Shown: positions 17,824 to 26,815, counted from the stretch's first letter. The stretch: DNA of 64,000 nt from Streptomyces sp. Act143 (GCF_003143935.1 NZ_QFRX01000001.1:9269403-9333402); one strand, 5' to 3'. The notes: a model not told the origin generated them from the sequence alone. Program-made: numbers and translations.

Positions 17824-17860
17824 CGACCCGATACGAAGAATGCGAAGAAGAGGAACAGCA

Positions 17861-18328
17861 GTGTTCAGTGGGAACCGCCGAAACCCGGCCATGGTGTCGC
17901 TGTGGCTGGCCCTTGCGTTGGCAGCCCTGTGCACGGTCGGGTGCGGGGCCGGTGGCGACACCGGCAGCGCCCAGCCGGAAGGGCCGGAGGCATCGCCTAC
18001 GCGTTCAGCGACACCGTTGACGGACGGCGAGAGGTCTGAGCCGTCGGTGAATTCGCCCGCGAGCGCGTCGCGGTCGGCGTCCCCGAATCCGACGCCCTCG
18101 AAGTCCAAGGCAGTTCAGGAGACTTCGGGAGTTTCCTCGGGAAGTGGGTCCGGCGGTTCGGCCGGGGCCGGTGATTCCGATGCCGTCCCGCAGAACCCCA
18201 ACCGTGGCTCGACGCCTCCACCGGCGCCGTCCCGGCCGACCCCTACACCGGAGTACAGCTCGGGCGCATGGCAGCACGGCGACCCCGTCGAAGCGACCGC
18301 TCCGGCCGCGACACCGAGCCAGAGTTGA
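17861..18328 (+). CDS. Small Ser/Pro-rich lipoprotein
   Basis: The product is 155 residues. The GTG at 17861 has an AGAGGA-type ribosome site about six bases upstream; ATG 17840 is an alternative. The N-terminus has Arg residues, a hydrophobic stretch (MVSLWLALALAALCTVGC) and a Cys that fits a lipobox, so it is probably exported and lipid-anchored. The remaining 125 residues are low-complexity Ser, Pro, Thr, Gly and Ala, with no recognisable domain. It ends 10 bases before the recombinase gene. Function unknown; it may be a cell-surface spacer protein. Confidence 0.55.
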   Translation: MFSGNRRNPAMVSLWLALALAALCTVGCGAGGDTGSAQPEGPEASPTRSATPLTDGERSEPSVNSPASASRSASPNPTPSKSKAVQETSGVSSGSGSGGSAGAGDSDAVPQNPNRGSTPPPAPSRPTPTPEYSSGAWQHGDPVEATAPAATPSQS

Positions 18329-18337
18329 GGCACAACC

Positions 18338-20758
18338 GTGATCAGCCGCGAGGGTCGGCCGGGTGGGGTGACTCCGGGGCGTCTATGCGACCGGTGCGCG
18401 GGGTGCGTGCCTGCAGGCTCCGTCTGCACGCTTTCCTCACGGCTTCGTGGGCCCCTTCGCCGCGCACAGCTGCCGGTGCACCGCACCGGAACGGTCAACC
18501 TGCGCGGGCTGCGGCCCTTGCTGCGGGCGGAGTTGCAGTGGGGCATGTATGTCCACGGTCTGCAGTCGGTCGCCGTGTGGCATCTGACGTGGGTGCAGTC
18601 GCTCGCGGACGAATGCCAGCGCCGCGACGTGGCGTCCCTTGTCGGCCTGGATGCGTCTGTCTTCCGCCGCGCCTACCACCAGCGCATGGTCCAGGAGGTC
18701 CAACAGGCCCTACGGAAGATCTACTTCGCTCCCTCCGACACCCGGGAGGCCGGCTACATCGAGACCGAGCACTTCGGGATGCGCTTCCCGGGCCGCTCCA
18801 GCTACGTCGACCTGACCTGTATCTCCCAGCGGTGGCTGCGCGACCTGTTGTGGGATCACATCGCTGACGCGCTGAGCTCGCCCACCTGTCCGCGCAGCGC
18901 CCAGCCGGTGGACTTCGTGCGCCGCGCTGGCGCCGGACTGTCCGCGTTCTTGGAGGCCGAGGCACCCTGCGGCGGCCACGAGCCCAGCATGCTGCGCGGC
19001 GAGCACATTCACTGTTTCGTCGCGGACCTCCGCAACCGCGAACGCCTCGGCCTGGCCTTCCGCGGCCAGGCCCGCCTGGACGGCAAAAGGGCCAAGGTTA
19101 CTGAGAACTCACGCCGGATGGTATTCAACTACGGCCGGGCCCTGCTGCGCGGCGCGCTGAACAGCGGCAGCGCCGAGAGAATCGGCTTGGACCGCGGCTT
19201 CATCGCCGCCATGCCTGTCGGCGGCCCGGGCACGCCCCGCAGCCGCAACCCTTTCCTCGACGAAGTCGCCCGGGCGCTTGCCGACGAGGCCAACCTGCGG
19301 CAGCTCGCCGACGGCCACGACCGGCACGACCGGGGCCTGCGGGATATGTGGGAGATCATCATCGTCACCGGGCGGCGCGCCAGCGAGGTCATCCAGCTCC
19401 GGCTGGACTGTGTCGGCCGGTACGGCGGGCTGCCCCTGCTATGGCATGACCAGACGAAGGTCGGCAACCTGAACGCGGCCGTCCGTATCCCCGACCATCT
19501 CCTGGACCGGCTCGAAGAACGCCGCCAAAAGACCCTGGCCCACTACGCCGACCGGCACGCCAGCCGCCTGCCCACTCCCGCCGAGCGCGCCCATCTGGCC
19601 TTGTTTCCCACCGACATCCTCAACCCCGACGGCCGCCGCGCTTTGTTCTACACCTGGTTCCACACCGGCTTCCGTAGCTGGCTCGCCGAGCTTGACCTCG
19701 GCGGTCACTACGTCGCCCACCAGGCCCGGCACACGCTGGCCACCCGGCTGCTGCGACACGGCGCGAGCCTGACGCACATCCGCCGCTACCTCGGCCACGT
19801 CTCCGACCGCATGGCCGAGCACTACGTCCACCTGACCCAGCCGGATCTGGACAACGTCCTCCAGCACGTGTGGGTCGCCGGACCCGGCACCGCCCACCCC
19901 GGCGAACTCCTCCCCAGCGACATCACCCCGCTCACCCGCGAACAGGCCCAGGCCCTGGCCATCGACCTGTCCCGCCGCAGCACCCCCGCCGAGGGTGGAT
20001 TCTGCACCTTCCAGCCCGTCGTGAATGGCGGCGCCTGCCCCTTCAACCTCGACTGCCACAACTGCGACAAGTTCGTCTTGTCCGGCGCCGACCTCCTCTA
20101 TTGGCGCCGCAAACGGGAACAGTGGCGGCTGCTGGCCAAGACCGACGCCGCTGTTGAGTGTGTCCACCAAACCATCGCCCGGCTCCGACGCGGGAAAGCT
20201 CAGATCAGTGTCGCCGTCGTCGCCCGCCGAGCGGACGTCTCCCGCACCTTTCTCTACGACAACGTCGAGGCCAGAGCTGCGGTCGCCGCAGCTCTGACGC
20301 AGGTCGGCGAAAGGCGGACGGGGATCCTTGTTGAGCAGGACGGCGAACGCGAGGCGACCTGGCGCGAACGGGCGTTGAACGCCGAGGACGCCCTCAAGGC
20401 CGCCCACGCCGAGATCCTCGCCCAGCGCAACCGTATCGGTGAACTCCTCGGTCAAATCCGGGACTTGGAAGCCGAACGGACCGAGGAGGCCATCCAGCGG
20501 GTCAACACCGAGAACACCAGCCTCAAGCAACGAGTCCGTCAACTGGCCGCCGACAATCGCACCTTCGATGAACGGCTCAAGGCCGCCCGTTCCTTCGCTT
20601 CCAGGACCGGCGCATCGCCGACCTCGAAGCCCGGCGTGCCGACCCGCTTTGTTGAGGGGGAAACGATCTACCCTCGCAGCAACCGTCGGCGGAGGGCTTC
20701 CTGCTCTGCGCTCCGCTCAGGGGCCGCCTGCTGCGGCGCAGGCATGGTGGGCGCGTGA
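18338..20758 (+). CDS. Large tyrosine recombinase (Tn554 TnpB-like) with a DUF6262-like coiled-coil tail
   Basis: The first 60 residues are Cys-rich. The catalytic domain (about 330-500) has Arg in TGRRASEVIQL, Lys in DQTKVGNL, H-x-x-R in HQARHTLATRLL, His in RYLGHVS and Tyr in AEHYVHL, so the active site is complete. After it come two Cys pairs (CPFNLDCHNCDKF, about 565-580). A helix-turn-helix-like block (ARRADVSRTFLYDNVEARAA) is followed by a coiled coil, resembling the separate DUF6262/TnpC protein of Tn554-type systems. Near 20595 the better coding reading moves to another frame (FQDRRIADLEARRADPLC and stop near 20655), so the last 55 residues are probably out of frame. The GTG at 18338 may not be the ancestral start. 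Confidence 0.75.
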   Translation: MISREGRPGGVTPGRLCDRCAGCVPAGSVCTLSSRLRGPLRRAQLPVHRTGTVNLRGLRPLLRAELQWGMYVHGLQSVAVWHLTWVQSLADECQRRDVASLVGLDASVFRRAYHQRMVQEVQQALRKIYFAPSDTREAGYIETEHFGMRFPGRSSYVDLTCISQRWLRDLLWDHIADALSSPTCPRSAQPVDFVRRAGAGLSAFLEAEAPCGGHEPSMLRGEHIHCFVADLRNRERLGLAFRGQARLDGKRAKVTENSRRMVFNYGRALLRGALNSGSAERIGLDRGFIAAMPVGGPGTPRSRNPFLDEVARALADEANLRQLADGHDRHDRGLRDMWEIIIVTGRRASEVIQLRLDCVGRYGGLPLLWHDQTKVGNLNAAVRIPDHLLDRLEERRQKTLAHYADRHASRLPTPAERAHLALFPTDILNPDGRRALFYTWFHTGFRSWLAELDLGGHYVAHQARHTLATRLLRHGASLTHIRRYLGHVSDRMAEHYVHLTQPDLDNVLQHVWVAGPGTAHPGELLPSDITPLTREQAQALAIDLSRRSTPAEGGFCTFQPVVNGGACPFNLDCHNCDKFVLSGADLLYWRRKREQWRLLAKTDAAVECVHQTIARLRRGKAQISVAVVARRADVSRTFLYDNVEARAAVAAALTQVGERRTGILVEQDGEREATWRERALNAEDALKAAHAEILAQRNRIGELLGQIRDLEAERTEEAIQRVNTENTSLKQRVRQLAADNRTFDERLKAARSFASRTGASPTSKPGVPTRFVEGETIYPRSNRRRRASCSALRSGAACCGAGMVGA

Positions 20759-21038
20759 GCGAGGGCGTGGTCGATGCGGTCGCTGCTGCGGATGATGTCT
20801 GCGTCGGACTGTGGCGCCGGCCATGTCACCAGGAGGTAGTCCTCCACCGGCTCGGCGCTGGCCTTGTCCGGAAGGACGTTGCGGCCTCGCGCGTGAACGC
20901 GGAGGCGGTACCAGCCCGGTCCCGCTGGGCTGAGGGGCCGAGTTCCGCGACCGGGCCCTGTTCGAGGGACTCGACCCGGAGGAGGCCCGTGGGGGCGTGC
21001 ACACTGACTTCCACGATCTCCCCCCAGGAGGCATCCAT
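20668..21038 (-). pseudogene. Conserved Streptomyces hypothetical protein, frameshifted
   Basis: On the minus strand one frame reads MDASWGEIVEVSVHAPTGLL through QGPVAELGP. Near 20938 the coherent reading moves to another frame: LSPAGPGWYRLRVHARGRNV through VEDYLLVTWPAP to a stop at 20668. The two halves fit together as one small protein with a beta-rich core and a helical C-terminus. The function is not recognised. The frameshift and the missing N-terminus indicate decay, like the rest of this island. Confidence 0.6.
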
Positions 21039-21090
21039 GCTCGCGGCCGGGGGACCGGCCAGAGCGGTTGCAGCTGACCGGATCTGACCG

Positions 21091-21546
21091 GTGTGGATCC
21101 CCGTGACGATGAGGGCCCCCTGGGACATGGGGACGGCGAGCCCGTTGCTCCAGTCCGCCGTCTGGACAGGGATTTACGCCTCTCACATCGAACGGTTCGG
21201 GGTCTTGCCGGACGGTCGACTGTTCCGGAATCAGGCCGGCAACTATGTGGATCCCGCGGCGTACGGCACGACGTGGGCGCGGGCGCGGAAATACGTCCTG
21301 ACGCGTACGGAACTCGCTTCCGGGCTGGCCAAGCGGCCCTACGATCTCCGGCACGCGGGGATCTCGTTCTGGCTGTACTCGGGTGTCGACCCGGCGGAAT
21401 GTGCCCGCCGCGCGGGCCAGAGCATCGAGGTGCTCTTTCGTCACTATGCCAAGTTCCTGGATGGCGTCCGGGAACAGGCGAACCGCCTCATCGAGCAGTC
21501 CATGCAGGAGTGGGACCGCGTCAACAGCGTGGCGGCTGTGGAGTGA
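21091..21546 (+). pseudogene. Phage/ICE-type tyrosine integrase, C-terminal fragment
   Basis: The reading contains HIERFGVLPDGRLFRNQAGN and then the catalytic box LRHAGISFWLYSGVDPAECA (the R-H of the H-x-x-R region), and RHYAKFLDGV with the nucleophile Tyr. The N-terminal SAM-like and core-binding domains and the first catalytic Arg are missing. This type is typical of actinomycete integrative elements. It is oriented toward the terminator at 21661, where an attachment site could have been. The first 30 codons are probably not integrase. Confidence 0.7.
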
Positions 21547-21660
21547 GTCGGGGCTTTGGTCCGTGACTGGTCCGGAAGAGCTGGTCAGGAGTGGGACAGC
21601 GATGGGAGGAACTGGCGGTTACGACATAAAACGAGCCCCAGGGTGAGTGGAGCGAGCGAG

Positions 21661-21696
21661 AGGCGCCTGACGGTCGAAAGACCAGGTCAGGCGCCT
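21661..21696 (+). terminator. Strong hairpin terminator, probably bidirectional
   Basis: AGGCGCCTGAC (21661-21671) pairs perfectly with GTCAGGCGCCT (21686-21696). An inner GGTC-GAAA-GACC extends the hairpin, and the stem is followed by a TTTT run on the plus strand. It lies between the integrase remnant and the convergent aldehyde dehydrogenase and can serve both. Confidence 0.85.
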
Positions 21697-21708
21697 TTTC
21701 TCGTGCCC

Positions 21709-23232
21709 TTAGAAGAAGCCGAGCTTCTTCGGCGAGTACGACACCAGCAGGTTCTTGGTCTGCTGGTAGTGCTCCAGCATCATCTTGTGCGTCTCACGGC
21801 CGATGCCCGAGCCCTTGTAACCGCCGAACGCCGCATGCGCCGGGTAGGCGTGGTAGCAGTTCGTCCACACCCGGCCCGCCTGGATGCCCCGGCCCGCCCG
21901 GTACGCCGTGTTGATGTCCCGGGTCCACACGCCCGCGCCGAGGCCGTACAGCGTGTCATTGGCGATCTTGATGGCGTCGTCGAAGTCATCGAAGGACGTC
22001 ACCGACACCACCGGTCCGAAGATCTCCTCCTGGAAGATCCGCATCCGGTTGTCGCCCTCGAAGATGGTCGGCTGGACGTAGTAGCCGCCCTTCAACTCGC
22101 CGTCGTGCTCGATGCGCTGCCCACCGGTGAGGACCTTGGCGCCCTCCTGCCGGCCGATGTCCAGATAGGAGAGGATCTTCTCCAACTGGTCGTTGGACGC
22201 CTGGGCGCCGATCATCGTGTCCGTGTCGAGCGGGTGGCCCGTCTTGATCAGCTCGGTGCGGGCGACCGCGGCCTCCATGAACTCGGCGTAGTGGCCGCGC
22301 TGGACCAGCGCCCGCGACGGACACGTGCACACCTCGCCCTGGTTGAGGGCGAACATGGTGAAGCCTTCCAGCGCCTTGTCACGGAACTCGTCGTCCTTCG
22401 CCGTCACGTCGTCGAAGAAGATGTTCGGGGACTTGCCGCCGAGTTCCAGGGTGACCGGGGTGATGTTCTCCGAGGCGTACTGCATGATCAGCCGGCCGGT
22501 CGTGGTCTCACCGGTAAACGCCACTTTCGCCACCCGCGGGCTGGACGCCAGCGGCTTGCCCGCCTCCACGCCGAACCCGTTGACGATGTTCACCACGCCC
22601 GGCGGCAGCAGGTCCGCGACCAGGCTCATCCAGTAGTGGATGGACGCCGGGGTCTGCTCGGCGGGCTTCAGCACGACCGTGTTGCCCGCGGCGAGCGCCG
22701 GCGCCAGCTTCCAGGTCGCCATCAGGATCGGGAAGTTCCACGGGATGATCTGCGCCACGACCCCGAGCGGCTCATGGAAGTGGTACGCCACCGTGTCGTC
22801 GTCGACCTCGCCCAGCGAGCCCTCCTGCGCACGGATCGCGCCCGCGAAGTACCGGAAGTGGTCGATGGCGAGCGGAATGTCGGCCGCCAGCGTCTCCCGC
22901 ACCGGCTTGCCGTTCTCCCAGCTCTCCGCCACCGCCAGCGGTTCGAGATACGCCTCCATACGGTCGGCGATCTTCAGCAGGATGTCGGATCGCTCGGTCA
23001 CCGAGGTGCGCCCCCAGGCCGGGGCGGCCGCGTGCGCCGCGTCGAGCGCCCGTTCCACGTCCTCCGCCGTGCCCCGCGCGATCTCGGTGAACGTCTGCCC
23101 GTTCACCGGCGAGGGGTTCTCGAAGTACTGCCCGCGGATCGGCGGCACGTACTCACCGCCGATGAAGTGGTCGTAGCGCGCCTGGTAGGAGACGATCGCG
23201 CCCTCGGTGCCGGGCGCCGCGTAACGGGTCAT
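21709..23232 (-). CDS. Aldehyde dehydrogenase (acetaldehyde type)
   Basis: This 507-residue NAD-dependent aldehyde dehydrogenase oxidises an aldehyde, probably acetaldehyde or a similar short one, to the acid. Visible are the Asn of PWNFP, the LELGGKSPNI strand with the general-base Glu, the nucleophile region NQGEVCTCPSR and the C-terminal EIFGPVVSV block. The GEVCTCPSR form is typical of the ExaC/AldA group. Start at ATG 23232 (MTRYAAPGTE), although the frame is open far upstream. The next gene upstream on the same strand encodes a GAF-domain regulator, the usual partner of this dehydrogenase. Confidence 0.92.
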   Translation of the reverse strand: MTRYAAPGTEGAIVSYQARYDHFIGGEYVPPIRGQYFENPSPVNGQTFTEIARGTAEDVERALDAAHAAAPAWGRTSVTERSDILLKIADRMEAYLEPLAVAESWENGKPVRETLAADIPLAIDHFRYFAGAIRAQEGSLGEVDDDTVAYHFHEPLGVVAQIIPWNFPILMATWKLAPALAAGNTVVLKPAEQTPASIHYWMSLVADLLPPGVVNIVNGFGVEAGKPLASSPRVAKVAFTGETTTGRLIMQYASENITPVTLELGGKSPNIFFDDVTAKDDEFRDKALEGFTMFALNQGEVCTCPSRALVQRGHYAEFMEAAVARTELIKTGHPLDTDTMIGAQASNDQLEKILSYLDIGRQEGAKVLTGGQRIEHDGELKGGYYVQPTIFEGDNRMRIFQEEIFGPVVSVTSFDDFDDAIKIANDTLYGLGAGVWTRDINTAYRAGRGIQAGRVWTNCYHAYPAHAAFGGYKGSGIGRETHKMMLEHYQQTKNLLVSYSPKKLGFF

Positions 23233-23309
23233 GCTGGTCTGCCTCCCTGCGAAGCGCTGCCCGCCGTTGGGCAGCTCTCGGCGCGAGGCTAGAAAAGCGG
23301 ACGTTGCAA

Positions 23310-24611
23310 CTACGTTGCCGACGGCCGCCGCCAGCCGAACTCGGACTCCAGGGCCGCGAGCCGGGCCCGCACCGCCGCCGTCGGCCGCACCGCCGCCAGC
23401 GCCCGCCACACGTCGAAGTCGTCCTCGCCCCAGGGCGTGTGCGCCCAGTCCGCCAGCAGGTCGGGGTCGCGGCAGGCGATCAGCGCGGTTCGGAGCCCGT
23501 CGGCGAGCCGGTGCCGCAACCGCACCACCGCCGGCGCCTGCGAGGAGGGCAGCAGCGGACCGGTGTACGCCGTCACCGCCGCCGTCACCGCCCCGGTCTC
23601 CAGCCGCCGCTCCACCACGGCGACGTCCGACTCGACCGGCACCGTCAGCCGGTACGGGCGCGACTCCAGCAGCTCGGGACCGAGCACCCGGCGCAGCCGC
23701 GCCAGCTCGGCCCGCAGCGTCACCGGCGTCACCGACTCGTCCTCGTACAGCGCGCACAGCAGCTCGTCGCCGGTCAGCCCCTCCGGGTGCCGGGACAGCA
23801 GCACGAGGAGCTCGCTGTGCCGACGGCTGAGCCTGATCCTGCGCCCGCCGACCAGCAGGTGTGCCTCGTCGCGGCCCAGCGCGGTCAGCTCCGCCAGGTC
23901 GGCGGCGGGCAGCTCCGGCGCGAGCAACGCCAGCTGGGACTCGGCGGCCCGCGCCACCGCCTGCACGAAGCCCAGGCTGTGCGGATGCGCGAGCCCGTCC
24001 CCGCCGGTGATGTCCACGGCACCGAGCACCCGGCCCGTGCGCGGGTCGTGCACCGGGGCCGCCGCACAGGTCCACGGCTGCACCTGCCGGATGAAGTGCT
24101 CGGCCGCGAACACCTGTACCGGCCGGTCCACGGCGACCGCCGTACCCGGCGCGTTCGTCCCCACCGCGGTCTCCGCCCAGCGCGCACCCGGCACGAAATT
24201 CATCCGGTCCGCCCGCCGCCGGGTCGACGCGTGCCCCTCGACCCACAGCAGCCGACCGTGCGCGTCGCACACCGCGAGCAGATGCTCGCCGTCCGCCGCG
24301 AACGTGCCCAGCAGCTCACGGAAGAGCGGCATCACGCGCGCCAGCGGATGTTCGGCCCGGTACGCACCTAGGTCGCCGTCCACGAGCTCCACGCTCGCGG
24401 TGGCGTCCGGACCGACGCCGGCCCGCGCCGAACGCCGCCACGAGTCCGCCACCACCGGACGCACCGGACGCGGCACGGTACCCGCCTCGGTGAACGTCTC
24501 GTGCGCCCGGCGCAGCATGCGCACGTGCTCGGCAGGGTCGGCCCCCGGCGACAGGGCCACCCACGGATCGGTCAACGTGGCCTCCCCGGACGGCGATGCG
24601 GCTGGTGCCAT
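23310..24611 (-). CDS. GAF-domain transcriptional regulator with winged-helix C-terminus
   Basis: The product is 433 residues. The N-terminal 210 residues form an AcoR-like sensory part: PVVADSWRRSARAGVGPD, then a GAF-type core with MNFVPGARWAETAVGTNAPG and a CAAAPVHDPRTGRVLGAVDI strand. The C-terminal part (about 240-345) has LSRRHSELLVLLSRHPEGLT and LRAELARLRRVLG, a winged-helix of the OmpR/SARP type rather than the Fis helix of classic AcoR. It lies 77 bases upstream of the aldehyde dehydrogenase on the same strand and probably activates it in response to an aldehyde or alcohol. ATG 24611 is chosen because a G-rich ribosome site lies just ahead. Confidence 0.82.
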   Translation of the reverse strand: MAPAASPSGEATLTDPWVALSPGADPAEHVRMLRRAHETFTEAGTVPRPVRPVVADSWRRSARAGVGPDATASVELVDGDLGAYRAEHPLARVMPLFRELLGTFAADGEHLLAVCDAHGRLLWVEGHASTRRRADRMNFVPGARWAETAVGTNAPGTAVAVDRPVQVFAAEHFIRQVQPWTCAAAPVHDPRTGRVLGAVDITGGDGLAHPHSLGFVQAVARAAESQLALLAPELPAADLAELTALGRDEAHLLVGGRRIRLSRRHSELLVLLSRHPEGLTGDELLCALYEDESVTPVTLRAELARLRRVLGPELLESRPYRLTVPVESDVAVVERRLETGAVTAAVTAYTGPLLPSSQAPAVVRLRHRLADGLRTALIACRDPDLLADWAHTPWGEDDFDVWRALAAVRPTAAVRARLAALESEFGWRRPSAT

Positions 24612-24667
24612 CGTCACCCCAGGTACACGCCCGGACAACCTTTTCGACCGCAGTCACTCGAACGACG

Positions 24668-25273
24668 TCATCGCACGGCCCGTTCGACCGCCCTCATGTA
24701 CCGCGCCCAGTCCCAGTAGGGCCCCGGATCGGTGTGGTCCGTGCCCGGCACCTCGTGGTGACCGATGACGTGCGTCCGGTCGATCGGGATGCCGTGCCGC
24801 AGACAGACGTCCGCCGTCAGGGCCGCCGACTGTTCGTACAGGGCGTCGGTGAAATACGCCGGCTGGTCCACCCACCCTTCGTGCTCGATGCCGATGCTGC
24901 GCGTGTTGTATTCCCAGTTCCCCGCGTGCCAGGCGATGTCGGCCTCGCGGACGCACTGCGCGATGTTCCCGTCCCGGGAGCGGACCACGTAATGCGCGGA
25001 GACCTTCTTCCCGGGGCTCCGGAAGGTGCCCAGGGTCCTGCGGTAACTGGTCTGCGTGACATGGATGATCACGAGGTCGACCCGGTGGTCCGTCGGCCGT
25101 TTCGACCGTGTGCGGTTGGCAGGTGTCGCCGGCTGCCATTCGGCGAGCGGATGGTCGACGGGGTGGGTCTCCGCCCCGGCTCGCGCGTCGGGCAGCAGCG
25201 CGTACGGGACAGCGGTCAGGGCGGCGCCCTTGAGGAGTCGCCGTCTGCTGGGCAGTGGTCGTGCCCGGTCCAT
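24668..25273 (-). CDS. Tat-exported N-acetylmuramoyl-L-alanine amidase
   Basis: This 201-residue secreted enzyme is predicted to cleave the bond between muramic acid and the stem peptide of peptidoglycan. The N-terminus has a twin-arginine signal (SRRRLLKGAALTAVPYALL). The amidase_2 fold follows: IIHVTQT with a zinc-binding His, SAHYVVRSRDG, the HAGNWEYNTRSIGIEHEG block, and HVIGHHEVPGTDHTDPGPYW with a second zinc His and the catalytic region. Start ATG 25273 follows an AAAGG ribosome site inside a tandem repeat. No cell-wall-binding domain is present, so it may act in wall turnover. Confidence 0.9.
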   Translation of the reverse strand: MDRARPLPSRRRLLKGAALTAVPYALLPDARAGAETHPVDHPLAEWQPATPANRTRSKRPTDHRVDLVIIHVTQTSYRRTLGTFRSPGKKVSAHYVVRSRDGNIAQCVREADIAWHAGNWEYNTRSIGIEHEGWVDQPAYFTDALYEQSAALTADVCLRHGIPIDRTHVIGHHEVPGTDHTDPGPYWDWARYMRAVERAVR

Positions 25274-25393
25274 GAACGATTGCCTTTCGGAGGAGCGGTG
25301 TATCGGGGTTGAGCCGTGAACGATTGCCTTTCGGTGGTGTGGTGCCGGGTCGAGGCGTGAACGTCTTTCGGTGGTGTGGTGCCGGGGCGAGCC
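25271..25393. repeat. Three imperfect tandem repeats at the amidase 5' end
   Basis: Units begin at about 25271, 25316 and 25357, each starting with a CGTGAACG-like core, followed by CTTTCGG and a GT-rich tail, 37-44 bp long. The unit nearest the gene contains the amidase start codon and ribosome site, so the repeat has duplicated a translation-initiation region. It fills the space between the acetamidase and the amidase. Confidence 0.7.
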
Positions 25394-25398
25394 GTGGT

Positions 25399-26412
25399 TC
25401 AGGGAGTGAGTGTCTCCGCCGTCTCCCGCAACCGGGCATGCATGCCGCGGTGCGTCTCCCGCGCGGGCAGCCACTCCTTGCGGATCTTCGCCACACAGGT
25501 GTAGTTGGTGTCGCACACGTTGGCCAGCGGCGACTCGACGGCCTGGGTGGCGAACTGGTACGCGTCCAGCTCGCTGAACCCGTAGTCCCGCACGAGCCAC
25601 TGCACCAGATCGAGCTGGGATATCCGGAACGCGTCCTCCAGCGGGCGGGCCGACCCCGTCGAGATGATGTGCGTGTCCGATTCGATGCGCGGCCAGGGCG
25701 TGGCGAGCCCCTTCAGCAGTTCCACGATCACCACCGTGTTCATCGCGCACTCGACGGCGACCCCGCAGGTCTCGCCCTCGCCCTGCCGGGCGTGCCCGTC
25801 GCCGAGGCTGAGCAGCGCGCCCTCCACGTTCACCCCGAGGTAGCAGGTGACGCCGGCCCGCATCTCCGGTGTGTCCATGTTCCCGCCGTGCGCGTCCGGC
25901 ACCAGCGCCGAGCGGACCTCCAGGTTGGCCGGGGCCACGCCCACGGTGCCGTGCATCGGGTCCATGGGCAGCTCGGCCTCGATGTCACTGTCGTGCGCCC
26001 GGAACCGCGCCGTGCGACGCGTCCGGTCCAGCTGCCAGATCCACACCGTCTCGGGAAGCGGCGGTTGCAGCGTGGCCGTGGTGTGGGTGGAGGTGAGCGC
26101 GCCGAAGAGGGGGACCGTGGTGGACGCGGCCCAGTCCCTCGCCGGTTCGATCGACACGAAGTGCACGGCGACCGTGTCGCCCGGTTCGGCGCCCTCGATG
26201 TGGAAGGGGCCGGTCTGGGGATTCAGGAACGGGAACTCGCAGACTTCGGACACCAGGTCCTTCTCGGACCGCACCCGGCCGCCGAAGCAGTCCTCGGTGT
26301 ACAGGTCGAGGACCGTGCCGGGCACGATCCGCGCCACGGGCGGCGCACCGCCGAACGTCCAGGCGTACTCGCCCGGTTCGGGCCGGACCGTCAGGATGCG
26401 GGGGTCGCTCAT
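25399..26412 (-). CDS. Acetamidase/formamidase family protein
   Basis: The 337-residue product belongs to the FmdA_AmdA family, which hydrolyses acetamide or formamide to ammonia and the acid in the cytoplasm. Family blocks visible are FLNPQTGPFHIEGAEPGDTV, MDPMHGTVGVAPA, HGGNMDTPEMRAG, and LSLGDGHARQGEGETCGVAV, which carries the metal-binding Asp/His. Its ATG overlaps the stop of a short upstream remnant as ATGA, suggesting it was once translationally coupled to a transporter. Substrate choice between formamide, acetamide and other amides is not visible. Confidence 0.9.
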   Translation of the reverse strand: MSDPRILTVRPEPGEYAWTFGGAPPVARIVPGTVLDLYTEDCFGGRVRSEKDLVSEVCEFPFLNPQTGPFHIEGAEPGDTVAVHFVSIEPARDWAASTTVPLFGALTSTHTTATLQPPLPETVWIWQLDRTRRTARFRAHDSDIEAELPMDPMHGTVGVAPANLEVRSALVPDAHGGNMDTPEMRAGVTCYLGVNVEGALLSLGDGHARQGEGETCGVAVECAMNTVVIVELLKGLATPWPRIESDTHIISTGSARPLEDAFRISQLDLVQWLVRDYGFSELDAYQFATQAVESPLANVCDTNYTCVAKIRKEWLPARETHRGMHARLRETAETLTP

Positions 26413-26540
26413 CGCCGTACTGCTCCGTTCTGTTCAAGGTCGGTGGGGGAGGGGGCGTCGAGGTGGACGCGGGCCGTCTCGGCCACGCGTCCGGGACGGC
26501 GTCGTATCAGCACGACCAGCACCACGGCTCCGGCCGCCAT
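26409..26540 (-). pseudogene. C-terminal remnant of a permease upstream of the acetamidase
   Basis: This minus-strand frame reads MAAGAVVLVVLIRRRPGRVA and continues to ARVHLDAPSPTDLEQNGAVRR, with its stop overlapping the acetamidase start. It has one hydrophobic helix and a basic tail, as at the end of an amino-acid/amine permease. An in-frame stop lies 24 bases upstream of the ATG, so the rest of the transporter is gone. Acetamidase genes are commonly preceded by such a permease, which supports the reading, but 43 residues are too few for certainty. Confidence 0.4.
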
Positions 26541-26815
26541 GGCGGTTGCGCCTCGCGTGAATCACGGTACGGCGCGGGCGGGTCGGGCAGAAGGGTGCGG
26601 TGGGTTTCGGTGGACGACGCCGGATCTGTGGATATCTCGATCACCCACAGGGGTGAAGCCGCCCTGGGAGCAGGCGCGTTCGGTCATGGACCGACCTTGG
26701 GGGCAGGCGGGTTGCGGCACGTTCGGGCGTGGTGCGGCGCGCCGGGGACAAGCGGGTGTGGGGATGGTGGACGCGCTGGGGGCAGGCGGGTCCGGGCATG
26801 GTGGGCGGGCCGGGG
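26541..26815. other. Intergenic region, no gene seen
   Basis: The segment is low in coding signal on both strands and contains short G-rich repeats (gggggcaggcgggt-type at about 26697 and 26776). It probably holds the debris of the lost permease and the terminator of the ROK gene. Confidence 0.35.

Noticed and set aside
21547..21660. A tRNA or attachment core next to the integrase remnant
   Set aside because: No cloverleaf with a T-loop GGTTCRA motif could be found in the stretch.
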